Under the pieces are notes generated by a model. The model was not told the DNA's origin and did no database searches. It was given only the letters and a program-made list of their open reading frames with translations. From Chryseobacterium candidae (GTDB lineage Bacteria > Bacteroidota > Bacteroidia > Flavobacteriales > Weeksellaceae), in assembly GCF_004916905.1 (NCBI RefSeq), contig NZ_SDLV01000019.1, positions 115,819 through 179,818 on the forward strand: a stretch of 64,000 nt of DNA. Reading direction: 5' to 3'. Shown piece by piece: positions 7,278 through 15,934 of this stretch. A program made the translations under genes and the position numbers. How positions within the stretch are numbered: position 1 is the stretch's first letter; every line of letters starts with the position of its first letter.

Positions 7278-8855
7278 TTAGTGCATGGCTTCACTCAAAT
7301 CTATTTTTTCTTTACTCTTTCTTTCTTTTACGAGTAAGATAAACGGAATACATATCAGGAATACGATTCCGAGGTAAAGAAATACATCCATATAAGATAA
7401 AACAGTGGCCTGTTTTGTTACAGATAAGTCGAGCATTTTATAGGCAGCATTCATTGCGGCATCAGGAGTCATTCCTTTCGCAATAAAATTGGCTTTCAAT
7501 GCGGCCAGCCTTTGCTGAACATCAAAACTGTTTTCGTCCAGATGGGAAATTAAGTTATTTCTGTACTTCTGTCCTGCATTGGCAATAAAGGTAGTGATGG
7601 CTGCAATCCCGAAAGATCCTCCCAGCTGTCTCATCATCCCTGTAAAAGCCGCTCCCTGCCCAATCTCCTGTCCTTTCAGGGTACTTAATGACAAAGAGGT
7701 AATCGGAATAAATAATAATCCCAAGCCTGCTCCTCTTACAATCAGCATCCAGAAGAAGGCATCTTTGCCGGTATCCGGTGTCAGAATTTTGTATCCCCAG
7801 AAGCTGTAAACGAAGAAGATAAAGAGTCCTAATGAAACCAGGATCTGCTGTTTTGCTCCTTTTGCCAGTAGTCTGCCAATGATAGGCATCATAAAGGCTG
7901 TCGTTAAAGCAGCCGGAATCATCAAAGCTCCTGACTGAAGTGCCGTCCATCCCAAAATACTCTGGGTATACAATGGAACAATGAATGTAGAACCGTACAA
8001 TCCAAATCCAAGAACGAACGACATCATAGTTCCGATTCTCAGGTTACTGTTTTTAAGTACTCTGAGCTCAACAATCGGATACTTGAAGGTAAGCTCCCTC
8101 CAAAGGAATAGTATAAATCCTAAAACTGCTGCTACAGTGAAGGCTACGATCATTCCGCTTTCAAACCAGTCTTCTTCATGTCCTCTTTCCAGAATAAACT
8201 GTAATGAACCTACTGTTACTGCCAGTAAAGCAATTCCAATCCAGTCTACATCGGAAACTTTACGTTTTTCTGCATATTTCGGACTTCTTACAAACTGAAG
8301 GGTCATCAGCGTAGCTGCAATTCCAATCGGAATATTAATATAGAAAATATACGGCCAGCTGAAGTTATCAACGATATATCCTCCAAGAGGCGGCCCTAAT
8401 GTAGGACCAATAATTACTCCCAGACCATAAATTGCCTGAGCCATACTTCTTTTTTCAATCGGATAAGATTCCGTAATAATCGTTTGTGAGGTTACCAATA
8501 AGGCTCCACCTCCGATTCCCTGCATCAATCTGAAGAACACAAGTTCCCAGATATTGGTCGCGTTTCCACATAAGAATGAAAATACGGTGAATATAATGAT
8601 GGATGCCGCAAAGTAATTTCTACGCCCAAACTGCTGTGAAAGCCAGCTCGTCATCGGAACAATGATAACGTTCCCGATGGCATACGCTGTAATCACCCAC
8701 CCTACTTCTGAAAGCGTAGCTCCAAGATTTCCCTTCATTTCATTCAAGGCAACATTAACAATCGTGGAGTCTACAATTTCAAGAAGGGCACAAAGGATAG
8801 CTGTAATCGTAATGATCACTCTCCGCGCTCCATATTCTACTAATGAATCCTGCAT
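7278..8855 (-). CDS. DHA2-family MFS multidrug transporter (EmrB/QacA type)
   Basis: The 525-residue protein has about 14 hydrophobic helices, the DHA2 topology. Family motifs are visible: VDSTIVNVALNEM in helix 1 (motif D1), SWLSQQFGRRNYF in the first cytoplasmic loop (motif A), and GLGVIIGPTLGPPLGGYIV in helix 5 (motif C, typical of antiporters). It would exchange drugs for protons in the inner membrane and, with the HlyD and TolC genes just upstream in the operon, form a tripartite pump. A 140-base gap containing a dispersed repeat separates it from the HlyD gene. Substrates cannot be predicted. Confidence 0.93.
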   Translation of the reverse strand: MQDSLVEYGARRVIITITAILCALLEIVDSTIVNVALNEMKGNLGATLSEVGWVITAYAIGNVIIVPMTSWLSQQFGRRNYFAASIIIFTVFSFLCGNATNIWELVFFRLMQGIGGGALLVTSQTIITESYPIEKRSMAQAIYGLGVIIGPTLGPPLGGYIVDNFSWPYIFYINIPIGIAATLMTLQFVRSPKYAEKRKVSDVDWIGIALLAVTVGSLQFILERGHEEDWFESGMIVAFTVAAVLGFILFLWRELTFKYPIVELRVLKNSNLRIGTMMSFVLGFGLYGSTFIVPLYTQSILGWTALQSGALMIPAALTTAFMMPIIGRLLAKGAKQQILVSLGLFIFFVYSFWGYKILTPDTGKDAFFWMLIVRGAGLGLLFIPITSLSLSTLKGQEIGQGAAFTGMMRQLGGSFGIAAITTFIANAGQKYRNNLISHLDENSFDVQQRLAALKANFIAKGMTPDAAMNAAYKMLDLSVTKQATVLSYMDVFLYLGIVFLICIPFILLVKERKSKEKIDLSEAMH

Positions 8856-8874
8856 AAGTTTTTTTCGATGTGAA

Positions 8875-8917
8875 AAGTCAATTGTGAATTGTGCTTCGCA
8901 AGTGAATAGTGAATTTT
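8875..8917. repeat. Dispersed intergenic repeat, GTGAATTGTGCTTCGCAAGTGAAT family
   Basis: This stretch, read on the reverse strand, closely matches 26924-26970 (ATTCACTATTCACTT, then GC-A-AGC, then AATTCAC). It separates the HlyD and MFS genes inside the efflux operon. A related half (TTCACTACTGACAA, CATTGACTTTT) lies at about 8950-8982, making the whole gap between the two genes a loose inverted repeat. Confidence 0.55.
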
Positions 8918-8995
8918 AAACAGTCCATTTAAGTTGACTGCAAAGATGATTCACTACTGACAACGAAGTTCATTGACTTTTAACAATTTTAAATG

Positions 8996-10099
8996 TTATT
9001 TCAAAGCAACTTCTGCCTTCACGTTCATTCCTGTTCTCAATCTTTTGGCAATATTCTTATCAAGATTTACAAAATCGATTTTTACAGGAAGTCTCTGAAC
9101 TACTTTTACGAAGTTCCCACTTGCATTATCCGGAGGAAGAATAGAGAAAGTAGCTCCTGTAGCCGGAGAGAAAGAGCTTACTACTCCTTCAAATTCCTGA
9201 TCAGGAAAAGCATCAATCTCAATTTTCACTTTCTGGCCTTCTACCATTTTATCTACCTGCGTTTCTTTAAAGTTGGCCACCACCCATTTCTGGTCGTTTT
9301 TAACCAAAGCAAACAGTTGTGCTCCCGCCTGCAGATACTGACCTGCCTGTGTAGGGACTTTTCCAACGTATCCATCTTCAGGGGCAAGAATTACGGTGTA
9401 TGATAAGTTCAATTTTGCATTTTCTACATCTACTTCTCTTTGTTTAGCCACAGAACCTGCCACGCTGATTTGTTGTGAGCTGGCAGCCGTCTGAGAAGAA
9501 GCAATATGTGTTTGCTGGGCAATCTGATTTCTCTGGTCTACCAACACCTGTAACTGTCTGTCTGCAGATTGTTTTGCTGCCAAAGCCTGCTCATACTGCT
9601 GTTCTGTAATAGAGTGATCTTTTACAAGATTGGCATATCTCTTCAGATCCTGAGAAGTTTTCCAAACATTTACTTTTGCCGCTTCAATCTGGGCATTAGC
9701 CGTTACTACTGCTGCTGCTGAAGAGCCTATATTTTTTGAAGTAGCTGTGGTAGCAGCTTCTGCATTGGAGATATTGCTTTTGGCAGTAGATAATGCTGCC
9801 TGAGCCTGTTCAAGAGCCATTTTCTGATCTCTGTTATCCAAAATCACCAATGTATCTCCTTTCTTCACAAACTGATTGTCTTTTACTTTTACCTGAGCTA
9901 CATAACCGGAGATTTTAGAAATTACCGGTGCCATATTGGAAGCAATCTGAGCATCATCAGTCTCTTCGTGATACTGTCCGTAAGTATACGCTCTGTAACC
10001 GTAGATTCCTCCTCCAATTACTACTGCTGCTAAAATGATAGGAAAGATTAAACTTTTTTTCTTTTTAGGTTCAGCTGCCTGTGTATTATTATTTTCCAT
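8996..10099 (-). CDS. HlyD/EmrA-family periplasmic adaptor of an efflux pump
   Basis: The 367-residue protein has a cytoplasmic Lys-rich tail, one membrane helix (about residues 16-34), then the split lipoyl/barrel-sandwich domain (ISGYVAQVKVKDNQFVKKGD and, later, APEDGYVGKVPTQAGQYLQA). An Ala/Gln-rich coiled-coil hairpin lies between, about residues 80-215. The C-terminal beta-barrel follows (GQKVKIEIDAFPDQEFEGVV). It bridges the MFS transporter and the TolC protein. It sits 16 bases after the TolC gene in the same operon. EmrA-type assignment follows from the partner being a DHA2 transporter. Confidence 0.93.
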   Translation of the reverse strand: MENNNTQAAEPKKKKSLIFPIILAAVVIGGGIYGYRAYTYGQYHEETDDAQIASNMAPVISKISGYVAQVKVKDNQFVKKGDTLVILDNRDQKMALEQAQAALSTAKSNISNAEAATTATSKNIGSSAAAVVTANAQIEAAKVNVWKTSQDLKRYANLVKDHSITEQQYEQALAAKQSADRQLQVLVDQRNQIAQQTHIASSQTAASSQQISVAGSVAKQREVDVENAKLNLSYTVILAPEDGYVGKVPTQAGQYLQAGAQLFALVKNDQKWVVANFKETQVDKMVEGQKVKIEIDAFPDQEFEGVVSSFSPATGATFSILPPDNASGNFVKVVQRLPVKIDFVNLDKNIAKRLRTGMNVKAEVALK

Positions 10100-10115
10100 T
10101 TTGGTTTCGATCTGA

Positions 10116-11432
10116 TTATTTAATTGTTAAAGTTCCTGTTGTCTGTAATAGTTTTCTGTATGCCAGTGCGGCATCTGCCTTAGCATTGATCACTCCAACG
10201 TTGGCAGCAATCTGTGCAGCGTCTGCATCCAATAATTCAGTCATGGTTGCCAACCCGTTGTCGTATTTATTTTTGGTAATTCTGTAATTTTCATTAGCCT
10301 GTTCCGCCGATTTTTCAAAAACAGCAATTCTCTTTTTTGAATAGTCTGTGTTTTGGTACTCTCTGTTCACATCAAGCTTAATATTATCATTCAATAATTC
10401 ATCAGTAGCAGCAAGCTGTTTCTCTCTTGCCTGTGATTGTCTCAATGAAGAATTTTCTTTCCACAGGTTGGATAAGTTATAAGAAACCCCGATTCCTACA
10501 TTGATGGCATTGTATACCGTAAGAAACTTAGGAATGTCTGCAGCTACATAACCTCCTGTAAATGCGATGGAAGGAAGGTTTTCTGCTTTTGCAGCTTTGG
10601 AACCCAGTTCTGCGGCTTTTCTCTGCTGTGCCAGCGCCTGTAAATCTTTACGGTTTTCTCTGGCTTCAGTAACGTAAAAATCAACAGGTTTTACGTCTGA
10701 TCCTTCTTCAATATAATTTTCATCTACTGTAAGTTCTGTCGTTTCAGGAAGACCCAATAAAAGATCCATATTGATGTTGGCAATATTGTAGTTATTCTTA
10801 GCTTCCAACAGCTGAAGTTCAATATTTGAGGTCTGAAGATTTGCCTTTAATCTGTCGTTTCTTGCAATCAAACCATTGTTTTCCATTTTAAGGAAGGTTT
10901 CATCTCTTTTTTGGGAAGCGGCAAGATTTTCTTCAAAAACCTTGATGGACTGGTTAGCCTTAAAAAGGTTATTATAAGCATGGGCAACGTTATAAGCAAT
11001 GGCAATTTTATCATTCTCAGTGCTTAATTTGGAAGCTTCTACCAGATATTTAGCAGACTGAATTCCGTACTTGATTCTTCCACCACTGTAAATAGGAACG
11101 CTAAGATTTGCTGAACCGTAAACTACCTGATGTATCTCAGGTCCGCCAGCTCCTCCTGCAAGACCAGGAAGTTTGATATCAACATTCGGTTTTATCGGAA
11201 GATACATATAGCTGCCCGACACTTTTAATTCCGGTAGTTGTCTATTTTTAGCCTCCAAAAGATCAGCAGTAGCCTCTTCGATTCTGGCTGCATCGATCTT
11301 GAGATTCTTGCTGTTCTGGATTCCCAGCTGCACGGCCTCGTCAAGAGTAAGTGTTCTTTTCTCCTGAGCATTTGCATTTGCTATTCCTACGAATAGTGAT
11401 AATGCAATCACTGAGTTATTTATTCTCTTCAT
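10116..11432 (-). CDS. TolC-family outer membrane efflux protein
   Basis: The 438-residue protein has a signal peptide ending near NANA-QEK (about residue 22) and two similar halves of long amphipathic helices, as expected for the OEP/TolC fold. LTLDEAVQLGIQNSKNLKID is the classic start of the first repeat, and YDNGLATMTELLDADA is the matching segment in the second. It forms a trimeric channel in the outer membrane. Its start lies inside the end of the TetR gene (17-base overlap), so regulator and pump are translated from one message. Confidence 0.93.
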   Translation of the reverse strand: MKRINNSVIALSLFVGIANANAQEKRTLTLDEAVQLGIQNSKNLKIDAARIEEATADLLEAKNRQLPELKVSGSYMYLPIKPNVDIKLPGLAGGAGGPEIHQVVYGSANLSVPIYSGGRIKYGIQSAKYLVEASKLSTENDKIAIAYNVAHAYNNLFKANQSIKVFEENLAASQKRDETFLKMENNGLIARNDRLKANLQTSNIELQLLEAKNNYNIANINMDLLLGLPETTELTVDENYIEEGSDVKPVDFYVTEARENRKDLQALAQQRKAAELGSKAAKAENLPSIAFTGGYVAADIPKFLTVYNAINVGIGVSYNLSNLWKENSSLRQSQAREKQLAATDELLNDNIKLDVNREYQNTDYSKKRIAVFEKSAEQANENYRITKNKYDNGLATMTELLDADAAQIAANVGVINAKADAALAYRKLLQTTGTLTIK

Positions 11433-12054
11433 AACCTAAAAGGTCTTTTAGTAAATATTTAATATGTTTATTAAGTTCTGTATAGTATTTTTCATCAAAA
11501 GCCTCTTCGTCTTCTGTTTCATTCAGGAACTCTTTATACATTTCTTTCGCATTGAATGCATAAAACAAGGTTCCGCTTACGGTAGAATGAAGCAGATAAA
11601 TGGGCGGATTTTTGGTAAAAACCCCATTTTTAAGACCACTTTGCAATATTTGCGAATACATGGAAAGGAATCCCATTTTGATTTGCTTCAAAAATTCTAC
11701 AATCTGAGGATTCTTGGTATGCAGCTGCTCTCTCTGCATAATCCTGTAGAAGCATTTTTGAGTCCGGATCCTGTGCGAAAACTGATCAATTACTCTTTCA
11801 ATCTTCTGCCATTCGTTGATGTCTGTTCTTCCCAAAAGATCTTTTGAAAAAAACTGACCTTCATTCATTCTGTATTCCACTAATTTCTCATAAAGTTTTT
11901 CCTTAGAGCCAAAATAATATGAGATCATAGAGATGTTTACATTAGCTGCCTTTGCAATTTCCCGGGTGGAAGTTCCTTCGAATCCCTTTTCTGCAAAGAG
12001 CTTCTCGGCAGCGAATAATATATTTTCTTCTTTTGAAATCATGTTAGTGTTCAT
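11416..12054 (-). CDS. TetR/AcrR-family transcriptional regulator of the efflux operon
   Basis: The 212-residue protein has the TetR helix-turn-helix at about residues 10-55: EKLFAEKGFEGTSTREIAKA followed by ANVNISMISYYFGSKEKLYE. The C-terminal ligand domain is variable, as usual. It is the first gene of a four-gene operon with TolC, HlyD and MFS genes. A palindrome lying on its own promoter (12090-12105) suggests that it represses the whole operon, including itself, until a drug binds. The start at 12054 is supported by the promoter element 12 bases upstream. Confidence 0.93.
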   Translation of the reverse strand: MNTNMISKEENILFAAEKLFAEKGFEGTSTREIAKAANVNISMISYYFGSKEKLYEKLVEYRMNEGQFFSKDLLGRTDINEWQKIERVIDQFSHRIRTQKCFYRIMQREQLHTKNPQIVEFLKQIKMGFLSMYSQILQSGLKNGVFTKNPPIYLLHSTVSGTLFYAFNAKEMYKEFLNETEDEEAFDEKYYTELNKHIKYLLKDLLGYEENK

Positions 12055-12065
12055 TTTTCAGGGCG

Positions 12066-12095
12066 CAAATGTACACAAGTTTTTATTCAAATCAA
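12066..12095 (-). promoter_or_regulatory. Consensus promoter of the tetR-tolC-hlyD-MFS operon
   Basis: On the reverse strand TTG (12093-12095) is followed by exactly 19 bases and then TACATTTG (12066-12073). This is the full Bacteroidota sigma-ABfr type promoter. Transcription should begin just before the start codon at 12054. Confidence 0.8.
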
Positions 12096-12105
12096 ACGAT
12101 TGATT
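12090..12105. promoter_or_regulatory. Candidate TetR operator, AATCAA-N4-TTGATT
   Basis: AATCAA ACGA TTGATT is a perfect 6+6 palindrome with a 4-base centre. It covers the TTG of the -33 element, so binding of the regulator encoded by the first gene would shut off the operon. TetR operators commonly have this size and placement. Binding itself is inferred. Confidence 0.6.
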
Positions 12106-12282
12106 GATTTTTTAATATAGATTTAATTTATTGTAAATAAAAGACTATTTCTATAATACGATACGAAACTGACAGGAGATGATTCATTTCCTGAAAGAAC
12201 TCTCAATAATTAGCAGATATAGTTAAAATTTTATCAGTGTTAAAAAAAGTATTACATTTATCCACTTTAAAAATTTTATATT

Positions 12283-12513
12283 ATGAAAAAAATGCTTTCA
12301 ATGGCAGCAGTAGCTTTATTCACACTAGGATATGCTCAGGAGAAACCAAAAGAAGGAGGATGCTGCGCTGGAAAAGATAAAAAAGAATGTTCTGTAAAAG
12401 ACAAAAAGGCATGCACAGATAACCATCATAAAGATTGCGGCATGAAAACAAAAACAGCGGAAAATACTCCTAAAACAAAAGATAAAAAAACGGTAAAAAT
12501 AAAGAAAGCTTAA
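12283..12513 (+). CDS. Small secreted Cys/His/Lys-rich protein
   Basis: The 76-residue product has a signal peptide that ends after ALFTLGYAQ (about residue 19). The mature chain is strongly basic and holds five Cys and two His (GGCCAGKDKKECSVKDKKAC, then DNHHKDCGMK), followed by a Lys/Thr tail. The spacing suggests metal binding or redox activity in the periplasm, but I know no named family. A TACATTTA element (one mismatch to TAnnTTTG) lies about 25 bases upstream, and a strong terminator follows at 12539. Confidence 0.7.
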   Translation: MKKMLSMAAVALFTLGYAQEKPKEGGCCAGKDKKECSVKDKKACTDNHHKDCGMKTKTAENTPKTKDKKTVKIKKA

Positions 12514-12538
12514 TATACTCTTAAGTATAGAAAATAAA

Positions 12539-12562
12539 AACTCCGGTGAAAGTACCGGAGTT
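12539..12562. terminator. Bidirectional terminator between convergent genes
   Basis: AACTCCGGT (12539-12547) pairs with ACCGGAGTT (12554-12562) around a 6-base loop. A-rich sequence before it and a T-rich run after it allow it to serve both the small secreted protein and the convergent polymerase subunit gene. Confidence 0.75.
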
Positions 12563-12567
12563 CTGTT

Positions 12568-13686
12568 TTATGTGCTTTTGTGAATATACCTTGATAATTT
12601 TATCCCAAGATCGGTCCAGACGATTTTAGGATTTCCGTTTCTGGTCAGGTGCAGGTCGGCCGTATTGATTTCTTCTAAGATGTTTTCAATATTGGCTCCA
12701 CTGATAAATTTAGAAAACCCGGCCCAATTAAACCCGTTCGCATTGATCTTTTTATACACCAGATTCTCAGACTGATAGTTCTGAAGTAATGCAAGCCTGA
12801 AAATTTCAGAACAATAGTTGAGGAAGTTTTTTTGCTTTTCTCTGTTCCATCCTGCAATTTCCCTTGCCCAGGAAATGATACTTCTGAGATATTCCGGTTT
12901 CTTTTTTACCATAAATGCATCTCTTACCCATTGTACAAAAAGCTTTTCAAACTCATTGCTTTTGTCTCCTGAATTCAGAAGTTTAATGGCATCATTAAGA
13001 TCTCCCTGTGCTTCATGAACAATCTCTCTCACTTTATCTTCTGAAACTGAAAAATTCTTTTTAAGATAGTTTTCAATATCTTCATCATTAATTCTCGGGA
13101 TCTCTACAATCTGTGTTCTGGAAAGAATAGTAGGAAGAATGTCGTTTGTACTTTCTGCAGTAAGAAGAATGACAGTTTTTGCCGGTGGTTCCTCCAAAAA
13201 TTTCAAAAACTTATTGGAAGCCGCGATATTCATTTTATCGGCCCTCCAGACGATAAGAATTTTGGTTCCTCCTTCAAAACTTTTTAAAGAAAACTTCTGA
13301 TTCTGATCATCCACTTCATCCGCAGAAATAAATAACTGTTTATTTTCTGATTCTAAAAAAGCAGTCCAGTCGTCATAGCTTGCATAAGGAGAAGCCAGGA
13401 TCATCTCTCTGAACTCGTCAAATTTATTTTTACTTAATGAGTTTTTATTGTCTGTAAAAACCGGAAAACTGAAATGCAGATCCAGGTGATTGAGATGCTC
13501 TACCTTCGCAGCAGCATGTTCGTTTTCCTGACTGAAAATCTCCCGTGCATAAGCCAATACCATAGGCAGTGTACCGTATCCCTCTTTTCCTACAAAAAGC
13601 TGGGCATGGCTCACTCTGTTTTCAGCAATGCTTTCTCTAAGAAGTTTTTTCAGATTTGTCTGTCCGGCGATGTTCTCCCAATTCAT
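12568..13686 (-). CDS. holB: DNA polymerase III subunit delta' (clamp-loader AAA+ ATPase-like)
   Basis: The 372-residue protein has the clamp-loader layout: GQTNLKKLLRESI, then VSHAQLFVGKEGYGT at the Walker A position. This is degenerate (no GKT/S), as in delta' subunits that do not hydrolyse ATP. KILIVWRADKMNIAASNKFL is the Walker B region, NKFLKFLEEPPAKTVILLT the SRC-like sensor region, and LPTILSRTQIVEIPRI contains the SRxR-type motif. Delta' opens and loads the sliding clamp with delta and gamma/tau. The start follows a TATCTTTG element by only 4 bases, so the message is probably leaderless. Confidence 0.88.
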   Translation of the reverse strand: MNWENIAGQTNLKKLLRESIAENRVSHAQLFVGKEGYGTLPMVLAYAREIFSQENEHAAAKVEHLNHLDLHFSFPVFTDNKNSLSKNKFDEFREMILASPYASYDDWTAFLESENKQLFISADEVDDQNQKFSLKSFEGGTKILIVWRADKMNIAASNKFLKFLEEPPAKTVILLTAESTNDILPTILSRTQIVEIPRINDEDIENYLKKNFSVSEDKVREIVHEAQGDLNDAIKLLNSGDKSNEFEKLFVQWVRDAFMVKKKPEYLRSIISWAREIAGWNREKQKNFLNYCSEIFRLALLQNYQSENLVYKKINANGFNWAGFSKFISGANIENILEEINTADLHLTRNGNPKIVWTDLGIKLSRYIHKST

Positions 13687-13690
13687 GTTT

Positions 13691-13698
13691 CAAAGATA
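13691..13698 (-). promoter_or_regulatory. Promoter -7 element TATCTTTG for holB
   Basis: An exact TAnnTTTG match on the reverse strand ends 4 bases before the holB ATG. This predicts a transcript beginning at or within a base or two of the start codon. The rest of the 330-base gap up to 14017 is AT-rich. Its only other signal is GATATTTG at about 13988-13995 (one mismatch to consensus) ahead of the next gene. Confidence 0.6.
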
Positions 13699-14017
13699 AA
13701 AAATCTTACTTCAATTCATAAAATTAAGTCTGCTTAAAATAAAATTGTTGGAATATCTATAATAAAAATCCTTTTACACAAGCAATACATAAAGGTTTTT
13801 ACAACTTAAAAAAATTAAACAGAAATCTTAAGAAATAAGAATATACATAAAGACTGTTCACTACAGAGCAACATTCTTCATAGCAAAACTGACATTTTCT
13901 ATTGTTGAAAATTTGCATTTTTCTTTTAAAGAAAGGCCCTTAACAAACTTTAACCACATATAATTTTTACAATTCATTAATATTTAAGATATTTGCGCAT
14001 TGTTTTAAAAATAAAGA

Positions 14018-15331
14018 ATGAAAAAAATCTTTGTAGTATCATTCATATCAGTTGGATATTTTCTGAATGCACAGAGTCTAAGCAACTCTCCTTATGCAAC
14101 TTATGGAATTGGAGATGTGAAATATGATAATACGATCGAAACTGCTTCTATGGGAGGTATATCTACTGCTTTTATAAGTGATTTTACCAGTAGTTTCAAT
14201 TTTGCCAACCCGGCAAACAACGCCAATTTTGAACTTACGAGTATCAGACTGGAAGCTACCAACGAAAACAATTATTTCAAATCGAATTATAACGATATGA
14301 AATCTACAAAGCATTCTACGTATCTTTCCAATATTTCGATTGCATTTCCATTATCTTCCAAAGTGAAAATGGGGATCTCATATCAGCCATACAGCTCTAA
14401 AAGCTACGACATCGTAACTGAACAGTTTACCGCAGATAAAACTCCTCTTTACAAAAACAGCTTTAAAGGAAGCGGAACATTGAATACCGCTCAGATTGCT
14501 GTTTCTTATAAGATCAGTCAGGAATTATCCGTAGGGGCAAAAGCCAATCTTTATTTTGGAGACCTTAATGACCTTAATGAATTCCGTGCTTACAACAGTA
14601 ATCTTGGAACCTATTTAGGTGAATATGTTAATGGTTATGAAACTAAAAACAGAGTCAGAAACTTTAATTTTACGCTGGGAACAAGTTACCAGACTTTAAA
14701 TACACGTACTGATAAAAAGTTCACAGTAGGCGCTACTGCTACCTTTGGGAATACCAGTAATATGACTACTCAGTACACCAACAGCACGTACAGATATTCT
14801 GATGCTCAGGAAACCACCAAACTTAGCGGATCTGAAACCATTATTGAGCAAAAAGAAACAAAATCCAAGAACCTTCTTCCATTACAGGCTTCATTAGGAG
14901 TTGGATATGGAAGTGAAAACCATTGGTTTGTATCAGGACAGGTAGATTATAAAAAAGGAGAAGATATCTCTTATTTTGGTAAAGATTTTAGTTTCCAGGA
15001 TACCTACAGAATTTCTGCAGGTGGATGGTATCTTCCAAACTATAACAACTTCAGAAACTACTTCTCAAGAGTAATCTACAGATATGGAGCTTTCTATGAA
15101 AGAGGAAATCTGAATCTGGAGGGAAACAGTATTAACAAATTCGGTATTTCTGCCGGAGTAATGTTACCATTCAAAAATAGTAGTATCACAAGAATGAGTG
15201 GTCTTGAAATCGGATTAGAAGTTGGTAAAAGAGGAACTCTTCAAAACAACCTGATCAACCAGAATTTCGTCAACCTGAGAATCGGCTTTAATTTTGCCGA
15301 TAAGTGGTTCAGAAAGACACTTTATAACTAA
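14018..15331 (+). CDS. Outer membrane beta-barrel protein, function unknown
   Basis: The 437-residue protein has a signal peptide (cut near YFLNA-QSLS) and then alternating amphipathic strands typical of a barrel, ending in GFNFADKWFRKTLYN. Early sequence SPYATYGIGDV and MGGISTAFISDF resembles the N-terminus of OmpP1/FadL-like or PorV-like Bacteroidota barrels, and FANPANNANF supports that. The stop codon abuts the lptC start, so it is the first gene of an operon with lptC and anmK. That suggests an envelope role, perhaps lipid handling, which is inference. Confidence 0.75.
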   Translation: MKKIFVVSFISVGYFLNAQSLSNSPYATYGIGDVKYDNTIETASMGGISTAFISDFTSSFNFANPANNANFELTSIRLEATNENNYFKSNYNDMKSTKHSTYLSNISIAFPLSSKVKMGISYQPYSSKSYDIVTEQFTADKTPLYKNSFKGSGTLNTAQIAVSYKISQELSVGAKANLYFGDLNDLNEFRAYNSNLGTYLGEYVNGYETKNRVRNFNFTLGTSYQTLNTRTDKKFTVGATATFGNTSNMTTQYTNSTYRYSDAQETTKLSGSETIIEQKETKSKNLLPLQASLGVGYGSENHWFVSGQVDYKKGEDISYFGKDFSFQDTYRISAGGWYLPNYNNFRNYFSRVIYRYGAFYERGNLNLEGNSINKFGISAGVMLPFKNSSITRMSGLEIGLEVGKRGTLQNNLINQNFVNLRIGFNFADKWFRKTLYN

Positions 15332-15332
15332 A

Positions 15333-15923
15333 ATGAGCTTTTCAAAAAAAATATCATATAAAAATATAGCATGCCTTTTTAGTTGTGCTATATTTTTTAT
15401 ACTGACATCCTGTGAGGAGGATCTTACCAAAAGAAATGGCAGCCAAAGCAAAAATTTCCCTTCACAGATCATTAACAACGCCAATATTATACAGCGTGAC
15501 TCCGGCTTTGTTACATTAAAAGCCAAAGCACCCATCATTGAAAAATACGAATTGATTGACAGTCCGTATGTAGTAGCCAGAAAAGGAATTGATATTGAGT
15601 TTTTTGATAAAAAGAAGCCCAAAGTTCCAGGACGAATTACCGCTAAATATGCCCGAATTTTTGAATATAAAAAATTCTACGAAGCTAAAGGTGATGTAAG
15701 AATAAAAACCAATGAAGGGCAGAGGTTTGCCATGCAGAGTATTTACTGGGATCAGAAGAAAAACAGAATCTACACCAAAGACACGGTTTATGTTACCATG
15801 GAAGACGGTTCTACACTGGTAGGTGCCAATGGGATGACTGCCAAAGATGATTTTTCCGAATACACTTTCTATAACAACTCCGGAGATTTCAGTTCCAAAA
15901 GAATTTCTGAAAACAAAAAATAA
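15333..15923 (+). CDS. lptC: LPS export ABC transporter periplasmic protein LptC
   Basis: The start at 15333 follows the previous stop by one base and gives a 196-residue lipoprotein with the lipobox FILTSC. The body shows the LptC/OstA beta-jellyroll pattern: IEFFDKKKPKVPGRITAKYA, then KFYEAKGDVRIKTNEGQRFA, then NRIYTKDTVYVTMEDGSTLV and GANGMTAKDDF. LptC takes LPS from the LptB2FG transporter and passes it to LptA. A longer frame reaching back to 15294 would overlap the upstream gene and spoil the signal peptide, so I rejected it. Confidence 0.87.
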   Translation: MSFSKKISYKNIACLFSCAIFFILTSCEEDLTKRNGSQSKNFPSQIINNANIIQRDSGFVTLKAKAPIIEKYELIDSPYVVARKGIDIEFFDKKKPKVPGRITAKYARIFEYKKFYEAKGDVRIKTNEGQRFAMQSIYWDQKKNRIYTKDTVYVTMEDGSTLVGANGMTAKDDFSEYTFYNNSGDFSSKRISENKK

Positions 15924-15934
15924 ATCCAAAAAGA

